From CAZBWS01 sp964495705 (GTDB lineage: Bacteria > Pseudomonadota > Gammaproteobacteria > HTCC5015): a DNA stretch of 64,000 nucleotides. The stretch covers positions 1 to 64,000 of the forward strand of contig CAZBWS010000004.1 in NCBI GenBank assembly GCA_964495705.1, read 5' to 3'. The position numbers were made by a program, and so were the translations under genes. How positions within the stretch are numbered: position 1 is the first letter of the stretch; each line of letters begins with the position of its first letter. Shown here piece after piece: positions 41,975-50,812 of this stretch. The notes under the pieces were generated by a model. That model saw only the letters and a list, made by a program, of their open reading frames with translations, ran no database searches and was not told the origin of the DNA.

Positions 41975-42856
41975 TTAGCGCGTGAGCTTGTCGCCCCAAC
42001 GTAGCTTGGCGCGTAAAACACTATAAAAATCATAGTCTTTGGGGTGTAGTAATTTAATGCCCTTAGCTTTGCGTTGAATCTCTACTCGATCTCCTGCGAT
42101 TAACTCCTGATTAGCCTGCCCGTCAAAGGTGACTTGAGCGGTAACGCCGCAATGGGGGTCAATATGTAAGCTAATAGAGCTATCCGCATTCACCACCAGT
42201 GGGCGGTGACTTAAGGTGTGTGGGCAAATAGGTACTAGTGAGATGGCTTGTAAAGTCGGATATAAAATAGGTCCACCGCTAGAGAGGGCATAGGCCGTTG
42301 ACCCCGTAGGTGTGGCAACAATCAGGCCATCTGCACGGTCGTGGTTAACGTGGCGCCCATCAATTGAAACTGAGTACTCAATCATGCGTACTTCTTTGCG
42401 GTTGTGTAAAATCACATCATTGAGTGCACACTCAGTGACAATACATTGGCCATCACGTATTACCTTGCCTTCGAGTAAAAAACGCTCTTCTTCATGGCAG
42501 TCACCAGCCAAAATAGCATCCACTTGTTCTAGCATGGTTCCTTGCGTGGACACATCAACCAAGAAGCCTAATCGCCCTAGATTAATGCCAATGATAGGAA
42601 CATTTTTTTCACTCAATGCGCGTGCTGCGGTGAGTAGGGTGCCATCGCCACCAAGCACAATGACGAGGTCGACTTGCTCAGAAAAATCATCTAATGCGTG
42701 GTATTGCGCAATATCACCCTTGACCCAGCCGTCACAACTGCGCCCCAATACAACAGCATAACCCTTGGCGAGCAAGTGTTCATAAAGCTTTTGTAATGTA
42801 TCGCCCATATCCGCATGAATATTGCGGGTGAGGCCAATGGTTTTGTACTGATTCAT
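41975..42856 (-). CDS. nadK: NAD kinase
   Basis: Phosphorylates NAD to NADP, 293 residues. Hallmarks: LVIVLGGDGTLLTAARAL (GGDG motif), IIGINLGRLGFLVDVS, ECALNDVILHN, DRADGLIVATPTGSTAYALSSGGPILYP. Co-transcribed with recN downstream, a conserved pair. An exact uptake-like motif is at 42180-42189 and a near-copy at 42807-42816 close to the 5' end. Confidence 0.97.
   Translation of the reverse strand: MNQYKTIGLTRNIHADMGDTLQKLYEHLLAKGYAVVLGRSCDGWVKGDIAQYHALDDFSEQVDLVIVLGGDGTLLTAARALSEKNVPIIGINLGRLGFLVDVSTQGTMLEQVDAILAGDCHEEERFLLEGKVIRDGQCIVTECALNDVILHNRKEVRMIEYSVSIDGRHVNHDRADGLIVATPTGSTAYALSSGGPILYPTLQAISLVPICPHTLSHRPLVVNADSSISLHIDPHCGVTAQVTFDGQANQELIAGDRVEIQRKAKGIKLLHPKDYDFYSVLRAKLRWGDKLTR
42180..42189 (-). 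repeat. Uptake-like motif, copy 12 (in nadK)
   Basis: Exact copy on the coding strand, encoding part of Asn-Ala-Asp-Ser-Ser. Confidence 0.85.
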
Positions 42857-42995
42857 AAATAGTGCTCAGAAAGTAGTGTTCTATAGTACTAAAATGGCAC
42901 AAGCCTGTCAGTGCCTTAGCCTATTCATTTTTGTCTTTTTTATTGCTGCATTAAGCATTATGCTGACATTATGAAGATCTAACAATGGAGTATAT

Positions 42996-43553
42996 ATGCG
43001 GATAATTTACTTGAGTGCAATTTTACTGGTATTTAGCGTACTGGCTGTCGCGGAACCTAGTGGGCAACAAAGTTGGCAAGATATTGTGCGCTCTACTCAA
43101 GAGCGTAAACCAGAAGCAGCAGTTGCTATACCTGAAGAGCCAGAAACCAGTACACTGTATAAAGTGGTAGATGAAAATGGTGTGCCTAGCTTTACTGATG
43201 TCGCTCCAGTTGATCAAAACGCAGAAAGCTTCGAAGTAGAATCTAAACCAAGTTTGAACACACTTGGTGATAAAAGTCATCAGCGCCAGCAATACGAACG
43301 CAAGCTGACTCAACAAGCGGATTATCGAAAGCAACAGGCAGAGCAGCACAGGAAAACGATAGGACAAGCTAAAGTAAAGCTTGATGCGGCGCAACAACGC
43401 CAGAAAGAGGGAAAAAACCCTGTTGATGGTGAATGGCAAAATACCAATAGGGGTAGCCGTTATTTAAAGGAATCTTATTTTGCTCGCCAAAAGGCATTGA
43501 AAGATGCAGTGGATAAGGCTCAGAAAAAACTTAAAACCTTACAGAGAAAGTGA
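42996..43553 (+). CDS. DUF4124 domain exported protein
   Basis: A 185-residue protein with a signal peptide (MRIIYLSAILLVFSVLAVAEP) and a DUF4124 motif (LYKVVDENGVPSFTDVAP, about 54-71), a short beta-hairpin domain common in proteobacterial envelope proteins. The C-terminal 100 residues are a charged, coiled-coil-prone region rich in Gln/Lys (QQYERKLTQQADYRKQQAEQHRK). The start codon ATG 42996 is itself part of a near-copy of the repeated motif (ATGCGGATAA). Function unknown. Confidence 0.88.
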   Translation: MRIIYLSAILLVFSVLAVAEPSGQQSWQDIVRSTQERKPEAAVAIPEEPETSTLYKVVDENGVPSFTDVAPVDQNAESFEVESKPSLNTLGDKSHQRQQYERKLTQQADYRKQQAEQHRKTIGQAKVKLDAAQQRQKEGKNPVDGEWQNTNRGSRYLKESYFARQKALKDAVDKAQKKLKTLQRK

Positions 43554-43570
43554 CCTCTAAGTGCAAAGTC

Positions 43571-43601
43571 TTGCCTGTCTAGGCACAAAATCTGCTATGC
43601 T
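43571..43601 (+). promoter_or_regulatory. Candidate promoter of sohB
   Basis: Extended -10 TGCTATGCT (TATGCT at 43596-43601) with TTGCCT at 43571-43576; the 19-base spacer is longer than ideal, so the -35 match is weak. Confidence 0.35.
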
Positions 43602-43626
43602 TCGGCCTCACGTTTTGGAGTCTTAA

Positions 43627-44706
43627 ATGGCAGAGTTTTTTACCGATTACGGTTTGTTTTTATTGAAAGTAGTCACCGTTGTTGTGGCTATTCTTATATT
43701 GGTGGGTGGTTTGTTGGCTAGTCGTGGAGACAAGCCTAAGAAGCACGGTAGTATTGAAGCTCGCTTTATGAACGACCAGCTCAAGGCCTATAAGGATGGC
43801 TTGAACGAAAGCTTGTTGAGTGAGGAAGAGTTAAAGCAACAACAGAAAAAGCAAAAAGCTGACGACAAGGCGAAGGCCAAGGCCGATAAAAAGTCTGTTA
43901 AGGAAAAATCTAAAAACGCTTCTGAGACTGATAAACCAGAAGAGCAGCGTCGTAAGCGCATCTATGTACTTGATTTCGATGGTGATATTAAGGCATCTGA
44001 TGTACATCTGATGCGCGAAGAAATTACGTCGGTACTGACCTTGGCTGATAAGCAGGATGAAGTAGTTGTTCGCTTAGAAAGTGGCGGTGGTATGGTGCAC
44101 TCCTATGGCTTGGCTTCCTCCCAGTTACAGCGCATTAAACAAAAGGGGGTTCCTCTGACTATATGTGTAGACATGGTTGCCGCTAGTGGTGGCTATATGA
44201 TGGCTTGTGTGGCGGATAAAATTATCGCTGCTCCCTTTGCTATCTTAGGTTCTATCGGCGTTGTTGCACAGATTCCGAATTTTCATAAAATTCTTAAAAA
44301 GAATGATGTGGACTATGAAATGATTACTGCAGGTGAGCACAAGCGCACCTTAACTATGCTGGGTGAGAATACGGATAAAGGACGTGAAAAATTTCGTGAA
44401 GATATTGAAGATACCCATGAATTATTTAAGGATTTTGTAACTGAAAACCGCCCAGTTATTAATATAGCGGAAGTTGCTACGGGTGATGTTTGGTTTGGTC
44501 GCCGTGCGATGGACCATAAGTTAGCAGACGTGTTAATGACCAGTGATGAGTATCTTAGTGCCGCTTGTGAAGCAGCAGATGTTTACGAAATTGAATATAT
44601 CGAGAAGAAGTCTATTCAAGAGCGTTTTGGTATGGCCGTGCAAATGGGCATAGAAAAATCTGCTATGAAGGCTTGGCAACATATCAGTCAAAACCGTTTC
44701 TTTTAA
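43627..44706 (+). CDS. sohB: Inner-membrane protease SohB
   Basis: A 359-residue signal-peptide-peptidase-A family serine protease facing the periplasm. One N-terminal helix (LLKVVTVVVAILILVGGLLA), a Lys-rich linker (about 65-115), then the S49 domain with the Ser nucleophile in DMVAASGGYMMACVADKIIAAPFAILGSIGV and the general-base Lys in GEHKRTLTML. YVLDFDGDIKASD and VVRLESGGGMVHSYG are typical. murB starts seven bases after its stop. Confidence 0.96.
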   Translation: MAEFFTDYGLFLLKVVTVVVAILILVGGLLASRGDKPKKHGSIEARFMNDQLKAYKDGLNESLLSEEELKQQQKKQKADDKAKAKADKKSVKEKSKNASETDKPEEQRRKRIYVLDFDGDIKASDVHLMREEITSVLTLADKQDEVVVRLESGGGMVHSYGLASSQLQRIKQKGVPLTICVDMVAASGGYMMACVADKIIAAPFAILGSIGVVAQIPNFHKILKKNDVDYEMITAGEHKRTLTMLGENTDKGREKFREDIEDTHELFKDFVTENRPVINIAEVATGDVWFGRRAMDHKLADVLMTSDEYLSAACEAADVYEIEYIEKKSIQERFGMAVQMGIEKSAMKAWQHISQNRFF

Positions 44707-44713
44707 ACTGAAA

Positions 44714-45724
44714 ATGCATATTCAAGAGCGCGTTTCACTCAGGGCCTTCAACACGTTAGGCTTTGATGTTGAGGCGCGTTTTTTTATGCGCGTAGAGGAT
44801 TTAGCGCAGCTGCGTGAAGCCACTGCCTTTGCTCAGCAGAATAAGCTGAAAATACTACTACTAGGTGGCGGAAGTAATATTGTTCTGACCCAGGGCTTTG
44901 CGGGCCTAGCTATCTACTTGGCTTTGCGAGGTAAAACCTTACAAGCTAATGAGGATAAGTTGCTATTGCATGCTCAAGCAGGGGAGAACTGGCATCAGCT
45001 GGTGCAATGGTCCTTACAGCAAAAAGCCTATAACTTGGAAAACCTATCCCTCATTCCCGGCAATATTGGTGCAGCGCCTATTCAAAACATAGGTGCTTAT
45101 GGCGTTGAGCTCAAAGATGTATTTCACAGCTTGAGTGCTATGCAGTTAACGACAGGAGATATACACCACTTTAGCCACGCTGATTGTGATTTTGCTTATA
45201 GAGATAGCTGTTTTAAGGGAGAGCTAAAGGATCAGTATGCGATTGTAAGTGTCGATTTATTGTTGAGCAGAAAAGAAAATTTGAAAGTTCAATATGGCGC
45301 TCTACAAGAACGGATTGATGCTAAGCAGCAGCCGCTGACGGCGCAGTTGTTGAGCGATGTAGTTTGTGAGGTACGCAGCAGTAAGTTACCCGACCCTGCA
45401 GTGCTTGGAAATGCGGGCAGCTTCTTTAAAAATCCAGTGGTTGACCAAAGCCATGCAGACAGCCTTCTAGCGCGCTATCCGCATATGCCCTGTTATCCTG
45501 CGCTTGAGGGAAGGGCGAAGTTAGCGGCGGGCTGGCTAGTTGAACAGGCCGGTTTTAAAGGCTGTACTCGCGACGGTGTTGGCGTGCACGACAAGCAGGC
45601 CCTCGTACTGGTCAATCGTGGCTCTGGCAATGGTCAGCAGCTATTAGCATTGGCTCAGGAAATACAGAAAACTGTGTTGGATATGTTTTCTGTTACCTTA
45701 GAAATAGAGCCTCGCAGCTACTAG
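44714..45724 (+). CDS. murB: UDP-N-acetylenolpyruvoylglucosamine reductase
   Basis: MurB reduces UDP-GlcNAc-enolpyruvate to UDP-MurNAc using FAD/NADPH. The 336-residue length and motifs fit the E. coli-like type I enzyme: LRAFNTLGFDV, ILLLGGGSNIVLTQGF, NLSLIPGNIGAAPIQNIGAYGVEL, YRDSCFKG and the active-site region LGNAGSFFKNPVV; C-terminal AAGWLVEQAGFKG. An exact uptake-like motif lies in the gene. Confidence 0.97.
   Translation: MHIQERVSLRAFNTLGFDVEARFFMRVEDLAQLREATAFAQQNKLKILLLGGGSNIVLTQGFAGLAIYLALRGKTLQANEDKLLLHAQAGENWHQLVQWSLQQKAYNLENLSLIPGNIGAAPIQNIGAYGVELKDVFHSLSAMQLTTGDIHHFSHADCDFAYRDSCFKGELKDQYAIVSVDLLLSRKENLKVQYGALQERIDAKQQPLTAQLLSDVVCEVRSSKLPDPAVLGNAGSFFKNPVVDQSHADSLLARYPHMPCYPALEGRAKLAAGWLVEQAGFKGCTRDGVGVHDKQALVLVNRGSGNGQQLLALAQEIQKTVLDMFSVTLEIEPRSY
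45475..45484 (-). repeat. Uptake-like motif, copy 13 (in murB)
   Basis: Exact copy on the minus strand; murB reads it as Arg-Tyr-Pro-His, a different peptide from most other copies. Confidence 0.85.
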
Positions 45725-45785
45725 TCTCAGTTGCTTTAATCAGGTTAGTATATAAGCATAATTATTAAGCTAAATTGGTGTTGCT

Positions 45786-48700
45786 GTGTTGTCTATTAAA
45801 TCCAAAGCGCAATGGCTATACGTTATTCTCTGTGTTGTTATTACTTTATCCGCTTGCCAGTCCCAACAAAGTCTAGACGATCAGTTGCAGCAAGTGATTA
45901 CTGAACATGACTTACAGGGGCAACCTCGCAGTAAAATTGCCATACCTGATATCAATACCCCTTTATCTCAGTTGGGTAAAAAGCTGTTTTTCTCAACAAG
46001 TTTAAGTGGTAACGGCGATGTAGCCTGTGTGAGTTGCCATCACCCACAGCTTGGAGGTGGCGATGATTTGAGTTTGCCAATTGGTATTGATGCTGTGATG
46101 CCTACGCTGTTAGGTCCAGGTCGTAAGCTGGATAAACAAAAAGTCGCAAGCCACTCTCACAGTCAAGACGATGGCCCCAATGTACCGCGTAATTCTCCTT
46201 CAACCTTTAATAGCGGCTATTATCAAAAAGCGCTTTTCTGGGATGGCCGTGTGCGTATGGAGTTAGATGCTGCGGGGGAGTCCTATGACGGAGGAGGTAT
46301 TGTTACCCCCGATAGCTTCTTTGCAACGACCGATCCTCAAGCGCGACAAGATCTATTGTTTGCACAAAGTCGTTTCCCTGTAACATCAGGGCAGGAAATG
46401 CTTGGCTTTGCAAAAAATCATTTTCATAATGATGAGGTGCGCGAATCTGTAGAAAACAATTTACGCCAAGAAAGTGTTTGGTTAGATGAGTTTAAGCAAG
46501 TATTTCAACAGCCTAAAGCTGGAGCCAATGAGTTGATTACTTTTGCGAATGTCTCTGAAGCTTTAGCTGCTTATCAGCGTTCGCAAAATTTTATATCCAA
46601 CCCTTGGCAAGACTATATTACTGGCAAGCTATCGGCATTGGATGAACAACAAAAACAGGGCGCCTTATTGTTTTATCAAGTTAAACAAGGTGCTGGGCAA
46701 AGTTGTGCAAGTTGTCACTCAGGAGATTTTTTTAGTGATGAGGCTTATTATAATTTAGCGATACCCCAGTTTGGCCATGGAAAGGACAAACTCAAAAATG
46801 ACTATGGTCGCAAGCGGGTAACGCGAGCTAGCGATGATAAATTTCGCTTTCGTACACCGACTTTGTTGAATGTGACGGCAACTGGCCCTTATGGTCACGA
46901 TGGTGCCTATGATGACTTATACGCTATGTTAAATCATCATGTTAACCCTGAGCAGGCTATACAAGATTACGATTATAAACTGCAGCATTTAGCTCAATAT
47001 AAGGAGCAGCCTGTGGAGCATCCTTATATTAGGAAAAATACCGAATATGCCCTGCAAGCGGCTAAGAAGACGGGGGATTTACCTCAACTAAATTACACCG
47101 CACAAGAACTGGAAGATATAGCCGCTTTTTTGGAGGCGTTGACAGATCGTTGTGTTGAAGACGCAGAATGTCTAGCACCATGGTTATTAGATGGCACCGA
47201 ACCACAGACCATGCAGCTATTACAAGCACAGCTAAAAGGCGAGCCTGGCGTTCAGGATGAAAACACGGTCAATCTAAGCCCCTTGTTTATAGAGCAGGCT
47301 AAACTGGCGGGTATACAGCACCGATTTATTCCATCACGTCCGGACCTGCCCTTAGATGCTAAGCCCAATGATCCGAAGTTGACTCGACTCATTACCAGCA
47401 ATATGCATTTAACCATGACGGGGGGCGTAGCGACGGGAGATGTGAATGGGGATGGCTTGCCGGATGTGTTTTTAGTCGGCGGTGATTTAGGTGAAAGCAA
47501 GCTATACATCAACCAAGGCCACGGCAAATTTTCCGATGGTACAGCCCAGAGCGGTATTGATGTAACGGGGCTGATGAGCAATGGCGCAACATTTGCTGAT
47601 GTCGATGGTGATGGTTTAGATGACCTGTTAATTGGCGGCGCGGTTAAGCGCTCTAGCTTAAATATCGACGGCGGCGGCCAAACTCCAGCGCCTTATTCTT
47701 TATGGAGAAATCTAGGCCATGGGGAATTTGAGAATATGACCAAGGCCAGTGGTCTTATATTTAATCGCAATAGTTTTTCTAGCGCCTTTGCGGATTACGA
47801 TCAAGATGGTGATTTAGATTTGGCCGTAGGACATTGGCATCGCATGATGACTAATCAAGAAGAGGAAGTGCATCTATGGGAGAACCAAGGCAAAGGAGTG
47901 TTTAAAGCGGCTAACCATAAAATGCAGGTCAATGGTTCTTGGTCAGGTATCGATTGGAGTTTTACTCCGACCTTTGCTGATATTAATAATGATGGTTGGG
48001 TAGACCTGCTATACACCAGTGATTTTGAAACCACTCAATACTTTATTAATGAACAGGGTAAACGTTTTGTTAATGCCACAAGCCCTAATGTGATCACTGA
48101 TGAAAATGGCATGGGGTCTGCTGTGGCAGATTATGACAACGATGGTGATTTAGACTGGTTTGTCACGGGGGTTTACGATGTCAAACCGAAAATGATTGCG
48201 AATAACTTAAGCATGTGGGGTGGCTCTGGTAATCGCCTGTATCGCAATAAAGGCGATGGCAGCTTTGAAGACGCCACCGAAGAAGTCGGTGTACGCGACG
48301 GCGGCTGGGGCTGGGCTAGTTGTTTTGCAGACTTCAATAACGACGGCCATCTAGATATATTGCATGTAAATGGCTATTTGTACGATGATCACCCGGCGTG
48401 GATTGATATGGCAGGACTTTTCACTCACCAAGCCCCACGTTTATTTATGAATGACGGCAATGGTCGCTATGCGGATAGGGCGTTGGAGTTGGGTTTAACT
48501 GAAGACGAAGGTCGCACGATTAGTTGTACGGACTTTGATCGTGATGGTGATGTTGACTTACTGGTCCAACAGTTAGCTAAGCCGACCTTGTTGTATATGA
48601 ACCAGAGTGTAGAGCAGGGTCAGAAGAATTTCGTTGGCGTGAAAATTAAAGGTCCTGCAGGTAATCCGCATATGGCAGGCGCACGTGTTTATGTCACTAC

Positions 48701-48893
48701 GGGCGGCAAGACACAAATGCGTGAAATAAAAATAGGTAGCAATTACCTTTCACAAAATGCTGCTGAGGCGCATTTTGGGCTGGGTGATGTGGATGTAGTT
48801 GACGAGCTGAAGGTAGTGTTGCCGAAGCCCTTTGCCAAGACGCTTGTGAAGAAGGATGTTCAGGCTGGGGAGTGGGTGGTGTTGGAGTTGTAG
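45786..48893 (+). CDS. Diheme cytochrome c peroxidase (MauG-like) fused to FG-GAP/VCBS repeats and UnbV/ASPIC domain
   Basis: A 1035-residue lipoprotein (lipobox LSAC, Cys24) started by GTG 45786. Residues about 55-460 are a diheme peroxidase: two CxxCH motifs (CVSCH at 81-85, CASCH at 307-311) and RTPTLLNVTATGPYGHDGAYDD. Residues about 540-940 carry at least seven Ca-binding VCBS/FG-GAP loops (DVNGDGLPD, DVDGDGLDD, DYDQDGDLD, DINNDGWVD, DYDNDGDLD, DFNNDGHLD, DFDRDGDVD), probably a beta-propeller. The C-terminus (about 955-1030) is an ASPIC/UnbV-type domain (AGARVYVTTGGKTQMREIKIGSNYLSQN). It probably acts in the periplasm or on the cell surface; substrate unknown. Confidence 0.9.
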   Translation: MLSIKSKAQWLYVILCVVITLSACQSQQSLDDQLQQVITEHDLQGQPRSKIAIPDINTPLSQLGKKLFFSTSLSGNGDVACVSCHHPQLGGGDDLSLPIGIDAVMPTLLGPGRKLDKQKVASHSHSQDDGPNVPRNSPSTFNSGYYQKALFWDGRVRMELDAAGESYDGGGIVTPDSFFATTDPQARQDLLFAQSRFPVTSGQEMLGFAKNHFHNDEVRESVENNLRQESVWLDEFKQVFQQPKAGANELITFANVSEALAAYQRSQNFISNPWQDYITGKLSALDEQQKQGALLFYQVKQGAGQSCASCHSGDFFSDEAYYNLAIPQFGHGKDKLKNDYGRKRVTRASDDKFRFRTPTLLNVTATGPYGHDGAYDDLYAMLNHHVNPEQAIQDYDYKLQHLAQYKEQPVEHPYIRKNTEYALQAAKKTGDLPQLNYTAQELEDIAAFLEALTDRCVEDAECLAPWLLDGTEPQTMQLLQAQLKGEPGVQDENTVNLSPLFIEQAKLAGIQHRFIPSRPDLPLDAKPNDPKLTRLITSNMHLTMTGGVATGDVNGDGLPDVFLVGGDLGESKLYINQGHGKFSDGTAQSGIDVTGLMSNGATFADVDGDGLDDLLIGGAVKRSSLNIDGGGQTPAPYSLWRNLGHGEFENMTKASGLIFNRNSFSSAFADYDQDGDLDLAVGHWHRMMTNQEEEVHLWENQGKGVFKAANHKMQVNGSWSGIDWSFTPTFADINNDGWVDLLYTSDFETTQYFINEQGKRFVNATSPNVITDENGMGSAVADYDNDGDLDWFVTGVYDVKPKMIANNLSMWGGSGNRLYRNKGDGSFEDATEEVGVRDGGWGWASCFADFNNDGHLDILHVNGYLYDDHPAWIDMAGLFTHQAPRLFMNDGNGRYADRALELGLTEDEGRTISCTDFDRDGDVDLLVQQLAKPTLLYMNQSVEQGQKNFVGVKIKGPAGNPHMAGARVYVTTGGKTQMREIKIGSNYLSQNAAEAHFGLGDVDVVDELKVVLPKPFAKTLVKKDVQAGEWVVLEL
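48469..48478 (+). repeat. Uptake-like motif, copy 14 (in peroxidase fusion)
   Basis: Exact 10-mer followed by GG; part of Arg-Tyr-Ala-Asp-Arg. Confidence 0.85.
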
Positions 48894-48907
48894 GATATGT
48901 CTCATAT

Positions 48908-48956
48908 GTTGTACAACTCTATTATCTGAATTATACTTGTCTTAATTGTTGTACAT
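48908..48956. promoter_or_regulatory. Candidate YefM-YoeB operator (two TGTACA boxes)
   Basis: GTTGTACAAC at 48908-48917 and TTGTACAT at 48949-48956, with TGTACA cores 40 bases apart, just upstream of yefM. In E. coli the YefM-YoeB complex binds TGTACA palindromes at its own promoter, so this is a likely autoregulatory site. Confidence 0.65.
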
Positions 48957-48968
48957 GTTGGAGTGTTT

Positions 48969-49223
48969 ATGCGAATTGTATCGTTTACTGAAGCGCGTAA
49001 TAGCCTTAAAGCCGTTTTAGATTCTGTGGTTAATGACGCAGATACTACTATTATTAGTCGCCGTGATTCTGAAGATGCAGTTGTAATGTCTTTGGACTTT
49101 TACAATAGCTTAATGGAAACCGTGTATTTATTAAGGTCTCCTGCCAATGCTGAACATTTAGCGAAATCTATTGAGCAATTTAGTCAAGGCAAGGTCACAG
49201 CTAGAGATTTAATTGATGAGTAA
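48969..49223 (+). CDS. yefM: Antitoxin YefM (Phd/YefM family)
   Basis: An 84-residue antitoxin with N-terminal dimerisation/DNA-binding part MRIVSFTEARNSLKAVLDSVVNDADTTIISRRDSEDAVVMSLDFYNSLMET and a C-terminal toxin-neutralising tail. ATG 48969 has GGAG five bases before it; the in-frame GTG 48963 overlaps that site and is rejected. It overlaps yoeB by 8 bases. Confidence 0.95.
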   Translation: MRIVSFTEARNSLKAVLDSVVNDADTTIISRRDSEDAVVMSLDFYNSLMETVYLLRSPANAEHLAKSIEQFSQGKVTARDLIDE

Positions 49224-49479
49224 TCTCTTACTCGTATGGACTGACGAGGCTTGGGGTGACTATTTATATTGGCAGGGGCAGGATAGAAAAACGCTTAAGC
49301 GTATCAACAAGCTTATTCTAGATTGTAAACGTACACCCTTTGAAGGCATCGGCAAGCCAGAGCCATTGAAAGAGAACCTCTCGGGTTTTTGGTCTAGGCG
49401 AATAGACGATACTAACCGTTTGGTATACGCGGTTGATGATGCTAATTTAACGGTTATTGCTTGTAGGTATCACTATTAA
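49216..49479 (+). CDS. yoeB: Toxin YoeB (ribosome-dependent mRNA interferase)
   Basis: An 87-residue RelE-superfamily toxin: LLVWTDEAWGDYLYWQGQDRKTLKRINKLI, then KPEPLKENLSGFWSRRIDDTNRLVYAV and the terminal CRYHY. Catalytic equivalents of Glu46, Arg65, His83 and Tyr84 of E. coli YoeB are visible, so the toxin looks active. Start at ATG 49216 inside the yefM end (ATGAGTAA). The stop shares bases with the convergent ispG stop, so there is no room for a terminator. Confidence 0.95.
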   Translation: MSNLLLVWTDEAWGDYLYWQGQDRKTLKRINKLILDCKRTPFEGIGKPEPLKENLSGFWSRRIDDTNRLVYAVDDANLTVIACRYHY

Positions 49480-50705
49480 TTCCCAAACCGCCCAGCAACA
49501 TACTCTTTCAACAACTCTGTAAACTCCTCAGCAATCCTATCTCCCTTTAGCGTCACATGCTTCTTGCCATCGACAAATACCGGTGCAGCTTTTCCTTCCC
49601 CGGTACCCGGTAAAGAGATGCCGATGTCGGCGCTTTTAGATTCACCTGGGCCATTTACCACGCAGCCCATCACTGCCACGGTCATGCCTTCTACACCCGG
49701 GTAGTCCTCTTGCCATACAGGCATGGATTCGCGCATGTAGTTTTGAATTTTCTGTGCGAGCTCTTGGAAATAGGTGCTAGTGGTGCGCCCACAGCCAGGG
49801 CAGGCGACGACGGCAGGGGTAAAGTTGCGCAGCTCCAGGGCTTGTAGAATTTCTTGGCCGATGACGACTTCTTTCGTCCGTGAGCCGCCGGGTTCGGGAG
49901 TCAGAGATATGCGGATGGTGTCGCCGATGCCTTGATTGAGCAACACGGCAAGACCTGCCGTAGACTTAACTATACCCTTGTCACCCATGCCGGCTTCAGT
50001 GAGGCCTAGGTGTAGGGCATAGTCGCATTTGTCGGCGAGGTCTTGATACACTGCAAGTAAGTCTTGCACGCCGGAGGTTTTGACCGAAACGATGATTTGG
50101 CTTTTCGGTAGACCGACTTCTTCTGCCAGTTTGCCGCTCTCTAGCGCAGAACGGACCACGGCGTTGCGGGTGACAATACGCACGTCTAGGGGCTCGTCCA
50201 GTAGCTGGTTGCGATCTAGCTCTTCGGCGAGTAGGTCTTGGTCTAAGCTGCCTAGGTTGACGCCAATGCGCACGGGCTTGTTGTACTTGATGGCAATTTC
50301 AATCATGTCGGTGAAGCGCTCGTCGCGCTTTTTACCACTGCCGACATTGCCTGGGTTGATGCGGTATTTTGCCAGGGTCTTGGCGCACTCGGGATGGTTC
50401 TTCAGCAGGCGGTGGCCGTTGAAGTGGAAGTCGCCAATGATGGGTGTATCGCAACCCATTTTGTCGAGCTGTTCACGAATCAATGGTACAGCAGCGGCGG
50501 CTTCGTCGTTATTCACGGTGATGCGCACCATTTCTGATCCCGCCTTGGCCAGTTCGGCAATTTGCGCCGCAGTGCGGATGACGTCGACAGTATCGGTATT
50601 GGTCATGGACTGCACGCGTACAGGGGCGCCGCCGCCCACTTGTATGTGGTCAACCATAACTGCCACGCTTTCGCGGGCCTTGATATTTGCTCCAGAGAGG
50701 GACAT
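49476..50705 (-). CDS. ispG: 4-hydroxy-3-methylbut-2-enyl-diphosphate synthase
   Basis: IspG (GcpE) is the penultimate MEP-pathway enzyme with a 4Fe-4S cluster. N-terminal TIM barrel (VRVQSMTNTDTVDV, DFHFNGHRLL, YRINPGNVG) and C-terminal Fe-S part with ACPGCGRTT and AVMGCVVNGPGE (three Cys). ATG 50705 is preferred, with AGG eight bases upstream, over GTG 50711. It shows the organism makes isoprenoids by the MEP route, which matters for the HMG-CoA reductase gene downstream. Confidence 0.97.
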   Translation of the reverse strand: MSLSGANIKARESVAVMVDHIQVGGGAPVRVQSMTNTDTVDVIRTAAQIAELAKAGSEMVRITVNNDEAAAAVPLIREQLDKMGCDTPIIGDFHFNGHRLLKNHPECAKTLAKYRINPGNVGSGKKRDERFTDMIEIAIKYNKPVRIGVNLGSLDQDLLAEELDRNQLLDEPLDVRIVTRNAVVRSALESGKLAEEVGLPKSQIIVSVKTSGVQDLLAVYQDLADKCDYALHLGLTEAGMGDKGIVKSTAGLAVLLNQGIGDTIRISLTPEPGGSRTKEVVIGQEILQALELRNFTPAVVACPGCGRTTSTYFQELAQKIQNYMRESMPVWQEDYPGVEGMTVAVMGCVVNGPGESKSADIGISLPGTGEGKAAPVFVDGKKHVTLKGDRIAEEFTELLKEYVAGRFGN

Positions 50706-50812
50706 TCGCACTACCTAATTTAAACGAGTCGCAATTTTAACGTAATTGCCTTGTTAGCAGAACAACCGATTTGAGTTATATTGAAGTCAGAATCTCTCTC
50801 GGTCTTAAATAA

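Noticed and set aside
50080..50718. Long plus-strand open frame antisense to ispG
   Set aside because: Ser/Arg-rich shadow of ispG; the opposite strand encodes a complete enzyme.
50712..50812. CIRCE element upstream of hrcA
   Set aside because: No TTAGCACTC/GAGTGCTAA inverted repeat is present.
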